Shown here: in pieces, positions 34,485 to 43,748 of the stretch
How the letters are laid out: each line of letters opens with the position of its first letter
How positions within the stretch are numbered: the first letter of the stretch is position 1
Assembly (NCBI GenBank): GCA_963682025.1
Contig: OY821517.1
Span: 102,650,412-102,714,411, forward strand
Length of the DNA: 64,000 nucleotides
Source of the DNA: Cordilura impudica
Taxonomy: Eukaryota; Arthropoda; Insecta; Diptera; Scathophagidae
Reading direction: 5' to 3'
Translations under genes and position numbers: made by a program
Notes under the pieces: generated by a model
What the model was told of the DNA's origin: nothing
The model's database searches: none
Seen by the model: the letters and a program-made list of their open reading frames with translations, nothing else

Positions 34485-36098
34485 ATGATCATGATGGGAC
34501 GCTCCCCTGAGAGAAACCAGGCGGCGGCCTTAATCATTTCACAGCCAGAATCAAGCTGTTTAATTTGTAAGGAGAAAATGTCGGAAGGACAAGAGTGCTT
34601 GCTCATTGCAGAATGTAATCATGCATTTCACCGCAGTTGCATAGAAACATCTATGTCTATTTCTTCCGAGTGTCCGTCTTGCAAAAGAATTTGTACTTTG
34701 TCTGAACTAAAAAAAATTACTATTCAAAACTCATATTCTGTTGTCGATAAATCAAAAACGGCTGCTCGAGGTAAACCTCGTGGTGCCCTATCAAAACAAT
34801 ATAACACTAGAAACTACACCAAAAATTTATTCCCGGAAGGTGCGCATACACCGTTGGTAGATTTCGGTGCAAATCTTCCGCTCGCAACAGAACCAGAGGA
34901 AGCAGCGGCTTCAACTCCCCTTCGAAACTGTCCCCCCACCAATTTTAATCGCTCCCCCCAAAATCGACCAAACCAAAAGAACAGTATGCCAGCCACTATT
35001 GACTATGAAAAAATTAACGACATGATTGAAGGATCCATATGCAGGTTGTTAGGAAATTTAAACTTAATCCCAAATTCTCAACGCCAACCACCACAACATC
35101 CTCCAACGGTTCAACCACTAAGTGATGCTATTAATCGCGATGTTAATAATCGTCCTGGTTCTGGGAGAAGTGACCCCAATAATTCTTCCCGTCCAAATTT
35201 TGAAAACGCGTCCGTGTTTGACGAAAGTTTCGCTATACGATCCACCAAGATAACTTCTATCATCCAGAACTGGAACATTAAGTTTGATGGTTCTGCTACT
35301 GGAATTTCGGTGGATGAATTTTTATATCGCGTAAGGTCATTAACCCGTGACAATTTTAATAATGATTTTACGTTAATTTGTAGAAATTTGCATGTCCTGT
35401 TGAGTGGTAAAGCCCGTGATTGGTACTGGGGATACCATAAGCAAGTTGAGGCAGTTACATGGAAAGAATTCTGTGAGGCCCTTAAATATCGCTACAAAGA
35501 CTTTAAATCAAGTTTTGATGTCCATGAGGAAATTAGAAATCGGAAAATGAAACCGACTGAATCTTTTGAAGTTTTTTATGATTCTATTTCTACTATGATA
35601 GATAGGTTAGACACACCCATTCCAGAAGCGGATTTAGTCGAAATTATCACCCGCAATTTGCGTCCAGAAATCAGGCATGAACTTCTGTTTGTTCCAATTT
35701 ATTCCATTGCCCACCTGAGAAAGTTAGTTCAAATGAGGGAAAATTTGTTAGGTGACGATTATTTCCGTAAAAATATATCCCCGAAAATTCCTCCAAACTA
35801 TGGGGTTCGTCGTCAAGTGGCAGAAGTTGAATATACGAAGAATAGCGAAAAAAGCGATTTCACTGCGATACAGGATGTTTCGGTCGATGCCATTCAACAA
35901 CCTTCTATTTCATACAAGTGTTGGAACTGCGATCAGGTAGGCCATCATTGGGAAGATTGTTTGGAGACCCGAATAATTTTCTGCTATGGGTGCGGCGAAA
36001 AAAATACCTATAAGCCCCAATGTGTCAAATGTTCTGCAAAAAAATTAATACATTCAAAAAACGGGAACCCTCCGAATGTCAGCCGGAACCGTCCATAA
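34485..36098 (+). CDS. gag: Gag polyprotein with N-terminal RING-H2 finger and C-terminal zinc knuckles
   Basis: 537 residues. Residues 25-66 form a complete RING-H2 (C3H2C3) finger: C25-x2-C28-x15-C44-x-H46-x2-H49-x2-C52-x10-C63-x2-C66. This is the fold of ubiquitin E3 ligases. Residues 80-240 are Pro/Asn/Ser-rich linker. About 258-425 is a retrotransposon capsid domain (WNIKFDGS, DWYWGYHK, ALKYRYKDF, LRPEIRHELLF). C479-x2-C482-x4-H487-x4-C492 is a canonical CCHC knuckle. A second knuckle at C500-x2-C503-x4-T508-x4-C513 has Thr in place of His, though C516 follows. The first ATG is used; Met3 or Met4 would also keep the finger. Its 3' end overlaps pol by 79 nt. Gag should assemble the particle and package RNA. 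A ligase role for the RING part is inference. It is open with no disruption. Confidence 0.93.
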   Translation: MIMMGRSPERNQAAALIISQPESSCLICKEKMSEGQECLLIAECNHAFHRSCIETSMSISSECPSCKRICTLSELKKITIQNSYSVVDKSKTAARGKPRGALSKQYNTRNYTKNLFPEGAHTPLVDFGANLPLATEPEEAAASTPLRNCPPTNFNRSPQNRPNQKNSMPATIDYEKINDMIEGSICRLLGNLNLIPNSQRQPPQHPPTVQPLSDAINRDVNNRPGSGRSDPNNSSRPNFENASVFDESFAIRSTKITSIIQNWNIKFDGSATGISVDEFLYRVRSLTRDNFNNDFTLICRNLHVLLSGKARDWYWGYHKQVEAVTWKEFCEALKYRYKDFKSSFDVHEEIRNRKMKPTESFEVFYDSISTMIDRLDTPIPEADLVEIITRNLRPEIRHELLFVPIYSIAHLRKLVQMRENLLGDDYFRKNISPKIPPNYGVRRQVAEVEYTKNSEKSDFTAIQDVSVDAIQQPSISYKCWNCDQVGHHWEDCLETRIIFCYGCGEKNTYKPQCVKCSAKKLIHSKNGNPPNVSRNRP

Positions 36099-39000
36099 TA
36101 ACTTCTTCAAAAAAAATTGAAAACGTAGATGTAGAACCTTATAACTGTTTAGAATTAGATGATAATATAACCATATTGAAACGTATAGAGTCTGCTAAAG
36201 AATTTTATTATAATAATGTTAAATTACAACCAATTTTACCTTATCACACAAAAATGGAAAACTACTTAGCAAAACGTAAGGCAATTTTTGAAGTTTCTGC
36301 ATTGTCTGTTAACCCAAAGGGTAGAAAACCAAAACGATCGTCGATTCGTTTGCGGCAATATTATAGAAACCGGAAACACACTGCAAAATTTGTAATATCT
36401 TCTATTGTAAATAAGTCGTCAGATCGGCGATACTATGCTGCGGTAAAGTTTTTAAATTTTAATGAACTGGGTCTTTTGGATACAGGTGCTAATGTATCAT
36501 GCATAGGCTCTGATTTAGCCAACAATGATTTTTCTAAATTTAAAGAATTTATGCAGATGAAATCGTATGTAAAGACAGCAGATGGTAATTTCCAGCGAGT
36601 TTTAGGGTATTTGCAGGTGGATTTAGTTTTCAAAGAGCAAGTTAGGAAAATGAAAATACTGATTGTACCAACAATTACCCAGCGTCTGATATTGAGGTTA
36701 AATTTTTGGAAGAACTTTAATTTAGCGCCGGAGGTGTTTGGAAACTTTGTTGTTTCATCCGGCTTTGAAACTTCGTTAAGTATTTTGTCCGAGTTGTCCT
36801 CTTTTAGTACGCCGTTTAAAGTTGCGTCTGAAATTAATGAAGAAGTGGTACCTTCGCCATCCTGCATAGATTATCCCTTAACTAATAGCCAACGACAACA
36901 ACTTGCAGCTATTGTGGACTTATTTCCGAACTTCGAAAAGCAGGGTTTGGGACGAACGGGCTTGATCAAGCATATGATTGACGTAGGTGAGGCCACTCCA
37001 ATCAAACAGCGTTTTTACCCCGTTTCTCCAGCAGTGGAAAAAGTGATGTTTGAAGAAATCGACCGAATGTTGGCTTTGGGAGTCATTGAACCCTCAAATT
37101 CTGCTTGGAGCTCTCCCATGCGCTTAGTCGTAAAACCAAACAAGGTCCGTCTTTGCCTTGACGCACGAAAAGTCAATCAGGTGACAAAAAAGGATGCCTA
37201 CCCGTTACCAAATATCGAAGGAATCTTATCACGACTTCCAAAGGCCAACATTATATCAAAATTGGATCTCAAAGATGCATATTGGCAAATAGGCTTAACC
37301 GACGAGGCGAAAGCGTTCACCGCTTTCACGGTTCCGGGTAGACCTTTGTATCAATTCGTTGTCATGCCCTTTGGACTATGTAATGCCCCTTCTACCATGT
37401 GCCGCCTTATGGATACCCTTATACCGCCGGACCTACGCCAATGTGTATTTGGCTATTTAGATGATCTAATTATAGTTTCCGAAAATTTTTCATCCCATTT
37501 GTCCATGTTAGTTCGGATCGCTGAACAATTTAAACACGCGAATCTGACCCTTAACATATCGAAATCAAAGTTTTGCGTTACTGATGTAAATTATCTGGGA
37601 TATATAATAGGGAACGGTGGTATAAAAATGGATCCAGAAAAAATTGATTCCATCTTGAATTGGCCGGTGCCGAAGAATATTAAACAGGTTCGGGGTTTTT
37701 TAGGAATAGCCGGATGGTACCGACGATTCATCGCCAATTTCTCCACAATAGTTTTTCCTATATCCGAAGTTTTATCCACTAAACGGAAGTTTTGTTGGAC
37801 CACCGAAGCTCAAAAATCTTTTGAGAGAATAAAGATCCTACTGACTTCTGCTCCTGTGCTTTCAAACCCTGACTTTAGCAAGAAATTTTACCTACACTGC
37901 GATGCTAGTGACTTTGGCATTGGTGCTGTTTTGGTGCAGTTCGACGAAAATGGTAACGAACGACCAATCGCCTTTATGTCGAAAAAGTTAAATACTGCCC
38001 AACGCAACTATAGTGTCACGGAACGCGAATGTTTGGCTGCGCTAGAGGCTATTAAAAAATTCCGGTGTTATCTTGAAATGCAGGAGTTCGAAGTTATAAC
38101 CGACCATTCGTCGTTAGTATGGCTAATGAAACAGCCAGATTTGACAGGTCGTTTGGCTCGATGGGTATTCAAGCTTCAAGGCTATAAATTCTCGGTTAGT
38201 CACAGGAAGGGAAAAGATAATGTGGTACCAGATGCTTTATCTAGAATCCCTGGCGATGATTTGGCGGGAATAGAAGTTCTTGAACCCGAAATAGACCTGA
38301 ATTCACCGCATTTTAATGATGAAGATTATTCAAGTCTGAGAGCGAGAATTAATGGGAATATTTCCAAATATCCGGATCTGAAAATTATTGACAATTATGT
38401 CTACATTAGAACAAATTATTATTCAGGCGACATACTACAGGAAAATGCGTGTTGGAAGCTCTGGATTCCACGCAATTTACGAAAAAACGTAATTTCAAGA
38501 TCGCACAATGCACCAGTTGCCACGCACGGAGGCCTAATTAAAACGTTAGAACTTATTCGTCGCAATTTCTATTGGCCAGGTCTAGTCCGGGACGTGAGGG
38601 AATATATTAAAAATTGCGAAATCTGCAAAACCACCAAGGCTCCGAATTTTATTATGAAGCCCGAAATGGGTAGGCCTGCGGTAACAAACAGACCTTTTCA
38701 ACGATTATATATCGATATTTTGGGACCATATCCTCGCAGTAAACAGGGTTATATAGGGTTGCTTATTGTTTTGGACCATATGACAAAATTCCACTGGCTT
38801 TTCCCACTAAAAAAATTTACATCCAGTACAATTCAAGATTTTCTACTTAAACAAATTTTCCACATATATGGTGTGCCCGAGATCCTAGTAAGTGACAATG
38901 GGTCACAATTTAAAGCGCATGAATTCAACGCTTTTCTTACCTCTTTAGGTATAACACACATCTACACGGCCATCTATTCTCCTCAAGCTAATGCTGCAGA

Positions 39001-39529
39001 GAGAGTAAATAGATCGATTATAGCTGGTATCCGATCTTATCTTAAAAGTGACCAGACTTTATGGGATCAAAATCTCACTTCAATTAGTTGTGCATTGAGA
39101 AATTCTTTTCATCAAGCCATAAAATGTTCCCCATATCATGCCGTTTTTGGTTTTGACATGATTACACATGGCAGCTCTTATGCCCTTCTAAAAAACCTCA
39201 ATCTGGTTGACGAACCATCAATTACCCTCCACAGAGATGATGAACTCCAATTATTACGTAAAAATTTGAAAAGGAATATTGCACAAGCCTATGAAAATAA
39301 CAGAAATCAGTATAACCTTAGAACGCGACCTATATCCTATTCCATAGGTCAATCCGTATTCCGCAGAAACTTTGCACAAAGTAGTTCTGAAAAAAAATTT
39401 AATGCGAAATTTGCACCAATGTTTATAAAATCTAAAATTAGAGAAAAAATCGGAAACCACTACTATGTATTAGAGGATATGGAAGGTAAAATATTGGGAA
39501 CTTATCATGCGAAAGATATTCGCCCGTGA
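36020..39529 (+). CDS. pol: Pol polyprotein: protease, reverse transcriptase, RNase H, integrase
   Basis: The -1 frame relative to gag, open for 1169 codons; expressed by frameshifting, so the ATG at 36020 is probably not used. Protease: LLDTGANVS with catalytic D154. Reverse transcriptase: LDLKDAYWQI (D416) and the YLDD box at 479-482, where most gypsy elements have YVDD or YIDD. RNase H starts at D628 (HCDASDFGIGAVL) and includes TERECLAALEAI and TDHSSLVWL. Integrase zinc finger is H829-x6-H836-x29-C866-x2-C869. The integrase core carries D899 (YIDILGP), D959 (SDNGSQF) and E994 (NAAERVN), with 34 residues between the last two. All catalytic residues are present and there is no stop. A short C-terminal tail after about residue 1120 has no chromodomain that I can recognise. 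The product copies genomic RNA to DNA and inserts it. Confidence 0.95.
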   Translation: MCQMFCKKINTFKKREPSECQPEPSIITSSKKIENVDVEPYNCLELDDNITILKRIESAKEFYYNNVKLQPILPYHTKMENYLAKRKAIFEVSALSVNPKGRKPKRSSIRLRQYYRNRKHTAKFVISSIVNKSSDRRYYAAVKFLNFNELGLLDTGANVSCIGSDLANNDFSKFKEFMQMKSYVKTADGNFQRVLGYLQVDLVFKEQVRKMKILIVPTITQRLILRLNFWKNFNLAPEVFGNFVVSSGFETSLSILSELSSFSTPFKVASEINEEVVPSPSCIDYPLTNSQRQQLAAIVDLFPNFEKQGLGRTGLIKHMIDVGEATPIKQRFYPVSPAVEKVMFEEIDRMLALGVIEPSNSAWSSPMRLVVKPNKVRLCLDARKVNQVTKKDAYPLPNIEGILSRLPKANIISKLDLKDAYWQIGLTDEAKAFTAFTVPGRPLYQFVVMPFGLCNAPSTMCRLMDTLIPPDLRQCVFGYLDDLIIVSENFSSHLSMLVRIAEQFKHANLTLNISKSKFCVTDVNYLGYIIGNGGIKMDPEKIDSILNWPVPKNIKQVRGFLGIAGWYRRFIANFSTIVFPISEVLSTKRKFCWTTEAQKSFERIKILLTSAPVLSNPDFSKKFYLHCDASDFGIGAVLVQFDENGNERPIAFMSKKLNTAQRNYSVTERECLAALEAIKKFRCYLEMQEFEVITDHSSLVWLMKQPDLTGRLARWVFKLQGYKFSVSHRKGKDNVVPDALSRIPGDDLAGIEVLEPEIDLNSPHFNDEDYSSLRARINGNISKYPDLKIIDNYVYIRTNYYSGDILQENACWKLWIPRNLRKNVISRSHNAPVATHGGLIKTLELIRRNFYWPGLVRDVREYIKNCEICKTTKAPNFIMKPEMGRPAVTNRPFQRLYIDILGPYPRSKQGYIGLLIVLDHMTKFHWLFPLKKFTSSTIQDFLLKQIFHIYGVPEILVSDNGSQFKAHEFNAFLTSLGITHIYTAIYSPQANAAERVNRSIIAGIRSYLKSDQTLWDQNLTSISCALRNSFHQAIKCSPYHAVFGFDMITHGSSYALLKNLNLVDEPSITLHRDDELQLLRKNLKRNIAQAYENNRNQYNLRTRPISYSIGQSVFRRNFAQSSSEKKFNAKFAPMFIKSKIREKIGNHYYVLEDMEGKILGTYHAKDIRP
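36038..36062 (+). promoter_or_regulatory. Gag-Pol -1 ribosomal frameshift site
   Basis: In the gag frame the codons read GCA AAA AAA and, six codons on, TCA AAA AAC, giving two slippery heptamers: A AAA AAA at 36038-36044 and A AAA AAC at 36056-36062. The second is a classic highly efficient site. Pol lies in the -1 frame and is open from upstream of both sites. I see only a weak TCCG..CGGA stem downstream; any pseudoknot needs folding. Confidence 0.8.
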
Positions 39530-39584
39530 ATTTCTTACTGATTCCTCCTTATACTATTGCCTAACAGGCTAGTATTATGCGGTT
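39530..39584 (+). other. Gap between pol and 3' LTR without a recognisable polypurine tract
   Basis: The 55 bases before the 3' LTR end CTAGTATTATGCGGTT. The longest purine run in them is four bases, whereas plus-strand priming of LTR elements normally needs a run of about ten purines directly upstream of the LTR. Confidence 0.8.
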
Positions 39585-42504
39585 TGTAATGTTGAATTAG
39601 GGTAAAAATATTATGTAAAATTATCTGTTATTTGATTAAAAATTTTCTGACGTTAAACATTTCTTTTGGGTAAGCATAAGTATTTTTTTTCTAGTTTTAA
39701 TTTTTGAAACAAAAATTGCATCTTTTCGTATCCACATTTTTTTTTTTTTCTCTTTTTATTAAATAAAAATGCTCATGTTAAGCCAAGGAAGTTACTATTA
39801 CCCGGCTTTAATATACAGTACATGGTTGGCGTCTCCGCTAAAACATATCTGACAATACCATTAATGATGTACTTCAATACAAGCGTAGGAGATTATTATT
39901 CTATTGTTTTATTTTTTTTCTTATGTGGAAACTCCAAAAATTGAACCGAATCTAACCCTAGTTAGTCCCTACTGGCAATAATATTGCTGTGTCTACAATA
40001 TATTCCCAGAGTTGCAAATTTGTCGCCTATCAACGCATAGCAACGCACCGTTGCACTGTAAGCAACTCGATTACTAAACTATCGACACTTGGTAGAGTTA
40101 CTCAAATTTACTTAACGTTTGTCATTTCTAAGGTAATACAAAGAAATTCTTTCGCAACGTGGTTCCAACGAGGAAAGTCGTCTGGACAATTCATAAGAAA
40201 TTCCAAAATTGTAAAACCAAATTCCCATTATTAACTACATAAATTAAACGTATACTCTAAAGCGTAAACTAAATAAAGAGTTTTTGTGCGGAACTAAATA
40301 TAATTTTAGCTTCCTTAATAATCCAATCGCAACTACCCAAGGTATATTGAATAATATAAAGTTATAGCAAAGTTTTGCAAAAAAAATCAATAAATTCCTT
40401 GGCAGGCTTTTATCCTCAAACGAGTGTTGCTTTACCCGTGATTATTTGGCTTAGCTTAACAATTTTTCCGTACTTAACAATTCAAGAAGATCAAAAAAAA
40501 AAAAAAAAATCACCAACTGTACCAGTTTCCTTTTGTACTTGTCCTTCAACAGGTAAAATTTTTATAAAAAGGATTTATTTTCTCCATAGAAAAATAACCA
40601 CTCTTTTTTTATACAGAAACAAAATTATAACCTAAAATATTTCTCGTGGTGGACGCATATGAGCGCCACCACTGCACGATTTATTACTCTGTTGGAAGTC
40701 TTAGATCATCTCGAAACAACCGCATATTCTTGGGTTTAATGATCATTAGCAAGATACCCATTTAATAGTGTCAACAAACTGCGGTTAACAATTTCAAAGC
40801 TAGGGCATATCACAGTGGGTTGTAGTAACTAATATATTAATCGCTTTATAGATTAATTGCACAAATTGAAACCATATTCATTGAAAGACAACGACATCTG
40901 AGGACCCGTAATTTGGAGGTTACCAAGAAACATCAGCTTCCACGTAGCCCTACCTACATTGTCAGCGTCAGGCTTCGACAACCTTAACAAACCCTAGCAG
41001 TTGGAGTTAACTCAGGAAATTTCAAATAACCAAAAAAAAAAAAAAAAAAAAACGGAATAAGAAAAAACAAAAAAAGAATTAATAAGATTTTTTTTAAATA
41101 AGTGTAAAGTGGAAAAATAAGTCTTCATGTGTCTATATTTTAAATACCTATAAACACAAAATGAAGTCAAAAAAAAAAATATCAAAATTAGGACAATATA
41201 ACATAAATAACTCAGCCAGTAAATTTTTTTTTTTAACACCCGCCACGTTATTTTTCCACTAGAACTTTCTGCTTATTTGAACATAATTTAACTAGTTTAA
41301 ATTTTCGTAATATCCGTCAATAATTTTTTTTTTGTATATATATGGAAAACCCCATATAGCCACATTGTAAATGCAAACAAAATCAGTATAATCCCCTTAA
41401 CCCCTTTCTTGAAGCACAGTGCACCAGCAGTTTGACGAGGCCTCATCGATCAGCGGTTGCAGAGGGTTAATTCGGTGAGTCAAAAAAAAAAAAAAAAAAA
41501 ATATATATAAAAATATTTATATCTTGTATAATTGTTTTGTTTTGCATATTTCATTTGTAACTAAAAAGGTATCAGAAGCAAGAATGAAGTAAAACCAATA
41601 ACACTTAATGATCATCTGTGTAACATAGAGAACAAGTATTGTCTCTTTCAAATAAATCTCAATTTTTGTTGTTGCTGATTATTCTAAAATACTGGTTATG
41701 AGTTCTTGCTTCTAAATACCCTATATTACGTCGTAAGTTACATATTTAGGTTTGGTCATAATTCCTTTTTTTTTTGAATTATAATCAATCATTATAATCA
41801 ATATGCGGTTGTTACGATGCGTTAAATTAAGCATTTACTAAAATAATTACGTTTATTTAGCGTGGGTTATCTTTCCATGGTAACTTTATAAATAATTCTA
41901 CCTCACGCTTCATAAAAATTTTTTCATTGAATTATCCAAAATTATATATTTTAATTTTTAAACAATCTTTTTTGACTACACTAAAAAAAAAAAAAAAAAA
42001 AAAATTGTATTATTTGCAATTTAAATGAATAAACTTTGAACTCTAACAATGGAACTCTAAATTTCTTGCTGTGGTTTCTTACTTGATGTGAACTTAATGT
42101 GATAAACATTTAAATAAGGGATCTTAGTATTAATACTGGCGCGACTACAGATCATAGGTAGGGAGGGTTACGAGCGCTTATCTCCAACGTCATTCTGGAG
42201 ATAGAAATAAAAGCTATTTGGGGTTATAGACATATGTTACTGTTTGGTTGATTTAAATAGGGGTAATTAAAATCTTTTAGATAAAAATCAACTGTAGGGA
42301 GTCTATAATAATTATTTATGTATATACGTTTTAATTTCGGTAAGAGAGATCTGAAAACAACAACCCCCCCAACCGACTGACTGCTAGTGGTATTCAATGG
42401 CTCCCCTAAGTTTTTCACTTCTCTAAGAGCAGACATTTTCGCCGGATAGTCAATATCTATTTAAGAGTTTTTCCGAAACTCTAGATATTCAGTTGTTCAT
42501 TACA
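39585..42504 (+). repeat. 3' LTR, 2920 bp
   Basis: Copy of 30814-33733 with the same TGTAATG...CATTACA ends; see the 5' LTR for the two length differences. It is followed directly by the ATAA duplication. Confidence 0.95.
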
Positions 42505-43400
42505 ATAATAGTTAGAGCCTTTAAACTTTGTAGGAGTCCATAAATTGTTAATATTAGTAGTCGAAATGAAAATGGCCGTGATTGGACAAGTGGGCCTGGC
42601 AGATCACATACAAAGTGAATATTTAATATCATATATCTGTAGTATTATGTATACGTTTCTAATGTGAATAATCAGAGCAAAAATGGGCGGGATCGGACAA
42701 GTGGGCGTGGCAGCATTTTCTAGTTGGAATCAAAAAAATACAATAACAAATGTACTATTTAACTTATTTTACTATTAAGCACTTTTATCATTTTTGGGTA
42801 TAAAACCCCCAGCTAGATAATGAATAAAACTAGTAATAGGGCATAACTGGATGTTTAATTACTATCATCACCTTTTAAGTTCAAATGCTTGAAGGGATCA
42901 AAGGAATAAAGATTAATGTCAGTACGGATTCATGTGTGCGGGCTGATCAACATTAACTTAATTTCTTCATCAACACAAAACATATATTATCATAACATTG
43001 GTAATATATATACTGTGATAGGTAGAGCCTTGAAACTTTTTGAGTGTTCTCGTGATGTTAGTGTGAGTAGACGTGCTGAAAATGAGTAGTATCTAATCAG
43101 TGGGCGTTTCACCTTCCACACAAAATAATAAGTATCATATATCTCGAATAATATGATAGGCAGAGCTTTTCAACTTCACGTGAGTTCATCTGTTATTTAT
43201 GTAAGTAGCCGTATCGAAAATGAGCAGAATCGTGTAAGTTAACGTGGCACAAAGTGCATTTTTAATAACATATATCTCGAGTACTGTGATAGGGAGAGCT
43301 TGGATGACGTGATCTGTTATTTATTTTGATAGCCTTTCCGAAAATGGGCAGTATCAGATAAGTGGGCGTGACACCTCCCATGATCTATCATTCTTATCAG
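42505..43400 (+). mobile_element. Helitron minisatellite array, right part
   Basis: Resumes the unit cut by the retrotransposon (AATAGTTAGAGCCTTTAAACT) and continues with units containing GGGCGGGATCGGACAAGTGG, GTGGCAGC and ATATCATATATCT. A 260-bp unrelated stretch (42726-42990) separates two blocks; units then continue to about 43390. The 3' terminus is not clear. Confidence 0.6.
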
Positions 43401-43748
43401 AAATTGTGGTTATTTTTCATCTAGAAAACTCAATATACTGTTTATCCGCTAGCATTAACCCATTATCGGCCGCTACCAGAAATCGCAGGAATTTTTTGAA
43501 TTCCTTTTAAATGCCTACTTTTAAGAGCTCAATTTAGAAAAATTTAAAAAAAAATATTTTTTTTAATTGTTGTTCTCTAGATATGAAGTGGTCGAAAAAT
43601 CGACCATTGGCCAGAAGTCAACATCTACATATATAAATAAAGAAATGCGCTTTTTTACGAATATTTAACTTTAATTCAATTTATTCGTTTTTAGTTGTAG
43701 CAAAAATTTTATTTATTGATAAGATACGAATAATTAACGCAAAAAAGG

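Larger units (their letters stand above)
30814..42504 (+). mobile_element. Young Ty3/gypsy LTR retrotransposon with 2.9-kb LTRs
   Basis: An 11,691-bp complete element. Both LTRs are 2920 bp, begin TGTAATG and end CATTACA (perfect 7-bp inverted ends). The element is flanked by a 4-bp duplication, ATAA (30810-30813 and 42505-42508), as produced by Ty3/gypsy integrases. Inside are a tRNA-Lys primer site, a RING-bearing gag and a -1 frame pol with protease, RT, RNase H and integrase in gypsy order. There is no env and no other ORF between pol stop (39529) and the 3' LTR. The long LTRs and tRNA-Lys primer recall the Osvaldo/Ulysses lineage of Drosophila (from memory), but assignment needs an RT tree. 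Near-identity of the LTRs and open ORFs imply very recent insertion and possible competence. Confidence 0.95.

Noticed and set aside
39530..39584. Possible env gene after pol
   Set aside because: Only 55 bp lie between the pol stop and the 3' LTR, so there is no room for one.
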